From positions 1 to 43,806 of the forward strand of contig JAKEFB010000279.1 of assembly GCA_022616275.1 (NCBI GenBank): a DNA stretch of 43,806 nucleotides, read 5' to 3'. Positions 39,922 to 43,806 of the stretch are shown here, one piece after another (the first letter of the stretch is position 1; the number at the start of each line of letters is the position of its first letter). The notes beneath the pieces were generated by a model, which was given only the letters and a program-made list of their open reading frames with translations, was not told where the DNA came from and did no database searches. Both the position numbers and the translations under genes were made by a program. Source of the stretch: Chloroflexota bacterium. Its GTDB lineage: Bacteria > Chloroflexota > Anaerolineae > Promineifilales > Promineifilaceae.

Positions 39922-39990
39922 GGAAGACAGAGGACACGGAGGAGGGCAACCTACGGTTGCACAGAGATACACAGAGAGGGCACAAAGTTT
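39922..39990. repeat. ACAGAGGACACGGAGG repeat between permease and adaptor
   Basis: AGACAGAGGACACGGAGGAG, a hairpin GCAACC-TAC-GGTTGC, then CACAGAGATACACAGAGAGG. The words match the arms of the 36781-37122 cassette, but both sides run in the same direction, so it is not an inverted pair. Confidence 0.6.
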
Positions 39991-40017
39991 TTTAGTTAGA
40001 AGCAGGTGTAGAGAGTG

Positions 40018-41289
40018 ATGAAGCAATATAGATTGGCTGGTTTCCTTTTTTTGCTGTTGGTAACGGTGGCGTTGTGGGGCTGCGGGCAGCGACCGGGCAC
40101 GACGGCCGCTACGACCACCCCCGGCGGCGCGACGGCTACTCCCCGGCCGACGCGGCCGGCGCAGGAAGGTGTCACCATTCTGGCCGAAGGCCAACTGGTG
40201 GCGGTGAATCCGGTCTTGCCGCTGGCTTTTGAAGTCAGCGGCCGGCTGCTGAGTGTTTCTGTCCGGCCGGGCGACGCCGTCGCCGCCGGCGAGGCCATCG
40301 CCACACTGGACGACGGCGCGCTACAAGACGCCGTCACCAGCGCCGAGCTACAGGTCGCCCTGGCCGAAAACAGCCTGGCTCAGGCCCAGGCGGCGCTGGA
40401 TGAACTGCTCAATTGGCAGCCGGACGAGCTGGCCGTGGCCCTGGCCGAAGCCAACCTGGAGGCCGCCCAGGCCAGCCTGGAAAATGCTCAGGCCCAGGAC
40501 GCGGCCGCCGGCAACAGCGTGACTTCGGCCCGGGTCAACCTCGACCAGGCCGAACGGGCCGTGACCGACGCCCAGGAAGCCTACGACACCGCCTGGGAGC
40601 CGGCCCGCGATTGGGAACTGGGCGACCCTTTCCGCTCCCAACTGTTGGAGAACGAGCGTGAAGCCACCACCCGCAACCTGGAGTTTGCCCAGGAAAACCT
40701 GGAAGTTGCCCGGGCCCAATACAACCTGGCCCTGGCCGGCCTGAACAACGACAGCGCCGTCAACGCCGAAGCGACCGTCGTCAGTGCCCAACAGGCGTTA
40801 GACCAGGCCCAAAACGGCCCGGCCGAGACGGAAATTGCCGCCGCCCGGCTCCAGGTAGACCAGGCCGGCATCTCCCTGGCCCAGAGCCAGTTTAGTCTGG
40901 AACAGGCCCAGGAAGCCCTGGCCCAGGCCCAGTTGCTGGCCCCCTGGTCCGGCGCGGTCCTGTCGGTCGAGGTCGCTCCCGGGGCCATTGCCGGCGCGGG
41001 CACGCCCATCGTGACCCTGCTCGACACCGCCCACCTCCAATTCCACACGACCAACCTCAGCGAGCGCGACCTGGCCCAAATCACTCCTGGCCAGCCGGTC
41101 GAGATTGTCCTCAAAGCCTACCCCGACCAGCCCATCACCGGCGCCGTGGCCGGCATCGCCCCCCAGGCCGCCGGCGCCATCGGCGACGCGGCCGTCTTTA
41201 CCATCATGATTGACCTGGCAGAAACCGACCTGACCCTCCGCCCCGGCATGACCGGCCGGGCCGAAATCACCGGCGTAGGGCAATTTTAA
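40018..41289 (+). CDS. MacA/HlyD-type periplasmic adaptor lipoprotein
   Basis: A 423-residue membrane-fusion adaptor. The signal peptide ends in LWGC (Cys22), so it is lipid-anchored. Residues 50-100 hold the first lipoyl half (VLPLAFEVSGRLLSVSVRPG, DAVAAGEAIATLDD). A long coiled-coil hairpin rich in AQA and EQA heptads covers ~105-305. The second lipoyl half is LAPWSGAVLSVEVAPGAIAG, followed by a beta-barrel (LSERDLAQITPGQPVEIVLKAYPDQPITGAV). The coiled coil is longer than in standard MacA. It serves the ATPase/permease encoded upstream as a MacAB-like exporter. GTG at 40015 is a less likely start. Confidence 0.88.
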   Translation: MKQYRLAGFLFLLLVTVALWGCGQRPGTTAATTTPGGATATPRPTRPAQEGVTILAEGQLVAVNPVLPLAFEVSGRLLSVSVRPGDAVAAGEAIATLDDGALQDAVTSAELQVALAENSLAQAQAALDELLNWQPDELAVALAEANLEAAQASLENAQAQDAAAGNSVTSARVNLDQAERAVTDAQEAYDTAWEPARDWELGDPFRSQLLENEREATTRNLEFAQENLEVARAQYNLALAGLNNDSAVNAEATVVSAQQALDQAQNGPAETEIAAARLQVDQAGISLAQSQFSLEQAQEALAQAQLLAPWSGAVLSVEVAPGAIAGAGTPIVTLLDTAHLQFHTTNLSERDLAQITPGQPVEIVLKAYPDQPITGAVAGIAPQAAGAIGDAAVFTIMIDLAETDLTLRPGMTGRAEITGVGQF

Positions 41290-41334
41290 AAAATTGTCCT
41301 ACTTCGCCAACGCTTCCAGTCAACAATTGCACCC

Positions 41335-41778
41335 TCAAGCCACGGTGATGCTGTCCAGCCCTTTTTCGGCCAGTATCTCCTGGTAATGCTCCTCCAGCTC
41401 AAATAGCTTTCCCAGCCGTTCCTCTAGGGATAGTTGTCGAACCTTTTCCTCGCCGCCTACCTGCCGGGCCAGGTCTCGCCAGGCCAGGCGGTTGGTTAAC
41501 TCCGACCAGAAGGTCTCGTCGTCGTACTCGTCAATGATATCGTGAACGCCCGACTCTTCGAGTCCCCGAGTGGGAAAATACAGACCGTCTTCCGGGTAAT
41601 ATTCGATCAGGTTTTCCAGACCCGCCTCTTTGGCGTAAGCGTAGAGCTTCTGCTCCAACCGGTCATACGGCCTGGTTGTGGGGTCGTCTTCGACCTTGAA
41701 CGAGTTCAGCACCCACTCGGCGATATATAGCATGTCAATCAGCAGGCGATACTCTTTTCGTGACAGCTCAATCTTCAT
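41335..41778 (-). CDS. Conserved acidic protein of unknown function
   Basis: A 147-residue protein. The ATG at 41778 is chosen because GAGGAAGAGGAAA precedes it. It is helical and acidic, with no signal peptide or membrane segment: KIELSRKEYRLLIDMLYIAEWVLNSF opens it, and GVHDIIDEYDDETFWSELTNRLAWRDL is a striking central block with clustered Asp/Glu. I do not recognise a family with confidence, although similar small proteins occur in other bacteria. The short gene 41790-41897 lies directly upstream on the same strand, and both share the promoter at 41920-41928. Confidence 0.7.
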   Translation of the reverse strand: MKIELSRKEYRLLIDMLYIAEWVLNSFKVEDDPTTRPYDRLEQKLYAYAKEAGLENLIEYYPEDGLYFPTRGLEESGVHDIIDEYDDETFWSELTNRLAWRDLARQVGGEEKVRQLSLEERLGKLFELEEHYQEILAEKGLDSITVA

Positions 41779-41789
41779 TTTCCTCTTCC

Positions 41790-41897
41790 TCACTCCTTGG
41801 CGGACAACTCTCCCTGCGCCAGTTTCTCCATGAACGGCTCACCCCACCTTTCCATCACCGCCTCCCGGCGTACGGCAGAGACTGCTGGCGCGAGCAT
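41790..41897 (-). CDS. Small protein (35 residues) upstream of the 41335-41778 gene
   Basis: MLAPAVSAVRREAVMERWGE then PFMEKLAQGELSAKE, ending in TGA 11 bp before the next ATG. Ribosome site AAGGAAG lies five to six bases before its ATG, and an extended -10 promoter sits just beyond. The peptide is an amphipathic helix with mixed charge. Good signals at both ends suggest it is made, either as a small protein or as a leader that couples translation of the following gene. It was found by reading the minus strand directly and has no family match I know. Confidence 0.45.
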   Translation of the reverse strand: MLAPAVSAVRREAVMERWGEPFMEKLAQGELSAKE

Positions 41898-41919
41898 TCT
41901 TGACTTCCTTACATTGAGA

Positions 41920-41928
41920 ATTATATCA
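41920..41928 (-). promoter_or_regulatory. Extended -10 promoter for the minus-strand small-protein pair
   Basis: On the minus strand TGATATAAT is TG, one base, then the consensus TATAAT. No -35 of note is present, as is usual for extended -10 promoters. The ATG of the 35-residue gene lies 22 bases downstream of the -10. Confidence 0.6.
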
Positions 41929-41960
41929 GATGACGATAGAATAGAGTGGCCTAAGCAGCC

Positions 41961-42010
41961 TACCACTATGAATGAAAAGCTTACAGCTTATAGCTGACAG
42001 CTACTTACTC
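41961..42010. repeat. Dispersed repeat CCACTATGAATGAAAAGCTT, second copy
   Basis: CCACTATGAATGAAAAGCTT, then ACAGCTTATAGCTGACAGCT and ACTTACT. It is a diverged copy of 34051-34095 and lies in the same position, just before the ribosome site of a plus-strand gene. The AGCTTATAGCT and AGCTGACAGCT parts are near-palindromic. Confidence 0.55.
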
Positions 42011-42024
42011 AGGAGAGACAGAAA

Positions 42025-42513
42025 ATGGCAGAAGACCGAACCACGCTGGAGATATTTTACGGCGAATGGAGGAAAAACCAGGATAATTTGAAAGCTGCGC
42101 TGGCGCCACTCACCCCGGAGCAACTCCGATTGCGGCCGGCGGCGGACCTGCTCTCCGTGGGCCAGTTAGCCCAACACATCGTCGCCGTGCGCGTCTACTG
42201 GTTTCATGGCTTGCTGGGCGAAGGGGGCCCGGATGTCGCCGATTATGCCCTCTGGGATGAACCGGATGCGCCTCCACGGACGGCGGCCGAGCTACTGGCC
42301 GGACTTGACGCCAGTTGGCAGTTGATGGCCAGGGCGCTGGCTCGCTGGACTCCGGCCGACAGGCAGCAGACGTTCCCCTATGAACGGGACGGAAACATTG
42401 AGCAACTCTCCCGGAGTTGGGTGATCTGGCACGTGCTTGAGCAGAACTTACACCACGTCGGCGAGATAACCGTCACGCTCAGGACGTACAACCTCCCGGC
42501 GCCCGACCTCTAA
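42025..42513 (+). CDS. DinB-family metal-binding four-helix protein
   Basis: A 162-residue protein with the DinB/YfiT fold. The first metal His is in LSVGQLAQHIVAVRVYWF, and the second and third are in SWVIWHVLEQNLHHVGEI. Members are putative thiol-dependent transferases or hydrolases; the substrate is unknown. GGAGAGA sits before the ATG. A probable terminator for the opposite gene begins at its stop codon. Confidence 0.88.
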   Translation: MAEDRTTLEIFYGEWRKNQDNLKAALAPLTPEQLRLRPAADLLSVGQLAQHIVAVRVYWFHGLLGEGGPDVADYALWDEPDAPPRTAAELLAGLDASWQLMARALARWTPADRQQTFPYERDGNIEQLSRSWVIWHVLEQNLHHVGEITVTLRTYNLPAPDL

Positions 42514-42536
42514 AAAAGAAGGGGCCGGTACGGCCG
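42512..42536 (-). terminator. Probable intrinsic terminator for the DUF4870 gene
   Basis: On the minus strand GGCCG-TAC-CGGCC forms a GC stem (42523-42535), followed by CCCC and then TTCTTTTTTA. It overlaps the DinB stop codon on the other strand and lies ~55 bp beyond the stop of the minus-strand gene. Confidence 0.45.
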
Positions 42537-42591
42537 GCGCCAATGGTGCATTATCTCGTCGCCATTATCCTGCATCGATCACTCTGAACCG

Positions 42592-43035
42592 TTATTGCCC
42601 GTCCAGGTACTTTTCCACCAACCCGCCAACCACAGGGTATCGGAACGTCGCGCCCTGCAACACCCGCACGGCCGCCACAATCCCAAAGACGATAAACACA
42701 AACATGGCCAGGAACACCAGGCCCATCGCGCTAAAAGGAAGAAAAATCGCCGCCGGTGGCTCTCCACTCGGACTGCCGTCCATAGCAATCACCGCTCCTA
42801 TAATCAGAAAAACGGTGCTCATATAACAGGCCATCCCCAGGAACAGGGCGCCAATTTGCGCTACCTGCCAGGCCACCGCCTGAATGGCCTGCCGGCGCAC
42901 GTACTCCGACTTTTCTCGTTGCGTCAGCCAGACGATGGTTGCCAGAATAATCCCCCACGTCGGCAGAACAATCGCCCCGTGAGACAACGCCGCCATAATC
43001 CGTTCGTCTTGTGTAGGTCGCTTCAACTCGTCCAT
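42592..43035 (-). CDS. DUF4870-like membrane protein
   Basis: A 147-residue membrane protein starting at the ATG at 43035, because GAGG lies eight bases upstream. DUF4870 features: RIMAALSHGAIVLPTWGIILATIVWLTQREKSEYVRRQAIQAVAWQ, in which the YVRRQAIQA block after the first helices is conserved. Hydrophobic helices are at about 20-40, 57-88, and 100-130, then VRVLQGATFRYPVVGGLVEKYL. Function unknown; it often occurs as a stand-alone small membrane protein. Confidence 0.85.
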   Translation of the reverse strand: MDELKRPTQDERIMAALSHGAIVLPTWGIILATIVWLTQREKSEYVRRQAIQAVAWQVAQIGALFLGMACYMSTVFLIIGAVIAMDGSPSGEPPAAIFLPFSAMGLVFLAMFVFIVFGIVAAVRVLQGATFRYPVVGGLVEKYLDGQ

Positions 43036-43064
43036 TGTCATCCTCAGAAACCGCATCTAATCGA

Positions 43065-43123
43065 GTGACTGGCACTTTTCAGGGAACCGTCGCCCTAAAA
43101 TAGCCTCCAGAAGTGCCAGTCAC
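43065..43123. repeat. Perfect 13-bp inverted repeat hairpin (AGTGACTGGCACTT)
   Basis: GTGACTGGCACTT (43065-43077) and AAGTGCCAGTCAC (43111-43123) are perfect inverted copies. Inside the loop AGGG and CCCT also pair. It lies 30 bp upstream of the DUF4870 start. The self-contained shape suggests a dispersed palindromic element. Confidence 0.75.
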
Positions 43124-43347
43124 CTGGCGGTCATAACTATTACACAATACGACCTAACACTAAAAACGTTTCAAACCCCGTCACCTCCTCTCCCCCTCCC
43201 CTTGTCACCCTTCTAACTCTAACTCGTGCTCTCGCTCTCGCTCTTTCCTTGAAGACGCCGGCGCCGTCTTCTCCTTAGCCCCCTACGACAGCTTTCTGCA
43301 AATACCCCGCCGCGCCGCCAACCTGCCTCCCCGCCGCCGGCCGGTAA
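43124..43347. other. Gap with TC-rich repeats and possible coding relic
   Basis: CACCTCCTCTCCCCCTCCCC resembles the inverse of the GGGGAG repeats in purL. CTAACTCTAACTCGTGCTCT and CGCTCTCGCTC follow. From about 43248 the plus strand reads LEDAGAVFSLAPYDSFLQIP, then RRAANLPPRRRPVIS, with no start; it may be a gene scrap. GAAGACG and CGTCTTC form a small inverted repeat there. Confidence 0.35.
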
Positions 43348-43782
43348 TCAGCCGTTGTCAGCTTTTGCTTCGAGGGGCGCAGCCAGCCGGCGCGCCCAGG
43401 GCGTCTCCGTCAGCCCGCACAAAGCGCCGCCTGGCGTGAGCAGCCGGCTCGTCGTCTGGCCCCACGATTCCTGTTTTTCCGGCTGGGCCACCGGCCAGCC
43501 CTTCTCCTCGAACTGGCGCTGGCTTTCGGCCACCCTGTCCACCTCAAACTCGACGAAGAAGCCCAGTGGAATGCGCGCCGCTGCGTTGGCGTCGCCGAAG
43601 AGCGTCTCGGCCGCCGCTGGCCGCGTCCAGAGGCCAAAATGCAACACCCCTGGCGCACTCACCACCGCGTAGGCGCTGCCCGGCTCGTACTCCACGGCCA
43701 GCCCCAGCCCATCCCGGTAGAACCGCACGCTGGCCTCAATATCCTCGACAATCTCCGCAATACTCGAAATATGCCGGACCAT
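43348..43782 (-). CDS. VOC (glyoxalase/bleomycin-resistance) superfamily protein
   Basis: A 144-residue protein starting at the ATG at 43782, with AAAAGGAG a few bases upstream. The fold has two beta-alpha-beta-beta-beta units: MVRHISSIAEIVEDIEASVRFYRDGLGLAVEYE with a metal His in the first, and FFVEFEVDRVAESQRQFEEKGW to RLLTPGGALCGLTETPWARRL in the second. Members include glyoxalase I, dioxygenases and antibiotic-binding proteins; the reaction is not clear. It lies at the edge of the window, with its promoter mostly outside. Confidence 0.85.
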   Translation of the reverse strand: MVRHISSIAEIVEDIEASVRFYRDGLGLAVEYEPGSAYAVVSAPGVLHFGLWTRPAAAETLFGDANAAARIPLGFFVEFEVDRVAESQRQFEEKGWPVAQPEKQESWGQTTSRLLTPGGALCGLTETPWARRLAAPLEAKADNG

Positions 43783-43806
43783 CACACACTCCTTTTTACG
43801 TAGCTG

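Noticed and set aside
41797-41997. Plus-strand 66-residue frame
   Set aside because: No ribosome site or recognisable content, and it runs through the dispersed repeat; the minus strand has better signals.
1-43806. tRNA or rRNA genes
   Set aside because: No cloverleaf with a CCA-type end or conserved rRNA segment was noticed; a tRNAscan or Rfam search would settle it.

Overview
The window is bacterial chromosome, very GC-rich and full of CCGGCC/GGCCGG words. Gene style (Thr/Pro-rich lipoprotein linkers, ROK sugar regulators, large FtsX-type permeases, STAND ATPases with GVAx repeats, a fused PurS-L-Q protein) suggests Chloroflexota, probably Anaerolineae or a relative. That placement is inference; there is no rRNA or tRNA here. 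The first ~600 bp are clearly AT-richer and look like the edge of a mobile or restriction-modification region.

Layout. 1-1450: a frameshifted HsdS-like tail, a small excisionase-type HTH protein, a consensus promoter with a palindromic operator, and two small coupled genes of unknown role. 1419-4775 (minus): an ECF sigma factor, its transmembrane anti-sigma factor with a repeated beta-sandwich sensor, and a kelch-type lipoprotein, behind an ECF-like promoter. 4798-6434: an IS110-family element with a structured leader that could be its bridge RNA. 6676-10898: a XisI-like gene, then two overlapping STAND/AAA ATPase genes; the second carries 27 perfect GVAx tetrapeptide repeats in its membrane part. 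10967-17748 (minus): an amino-sugar block (oxidoreductase, aminotransferase, SIS protein, NagA, ROK kinase, ROK repressor) with a 29-bp operator over the likely start site of the repressor gene. 17812-21135: cupin, crotonase and an S9 peptidase. 21281-33951: purH, purL (fused S-L-Q), purC, class II purE, purF, purD, purM and purN, covering every step from PRPP to IMP except PurB. A decayed DUF433/DUF5615 toxin-antitoxin pair lies between purH and purL. 34183-41289: a lipoprotein, a crotonase, and a MacAB-like export set (ATPase, permease, adaptor). 41335-43785: small unknown genes, DinB, DUF4870 and VOC proteins.

The strongest unexplained signal is a family of short-tandem-repeat cassettes arranged as inverted arms. 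They occupy many of the intergenic gaps. Two of them (28592-28767 and 36781-37122) enclose decayed GxxExxY (PDDEXK_3) fragments between inverted repeat arms, so they look like miniature mobile elements. Related repeats have entered purL in frame at seven places, adding low-complexity peptides to an essential enzyme. Elsewhere they supply the last codons or stop codons of neighbouring genes (purC, purE, the ABC ATPase, the ROK kinase).
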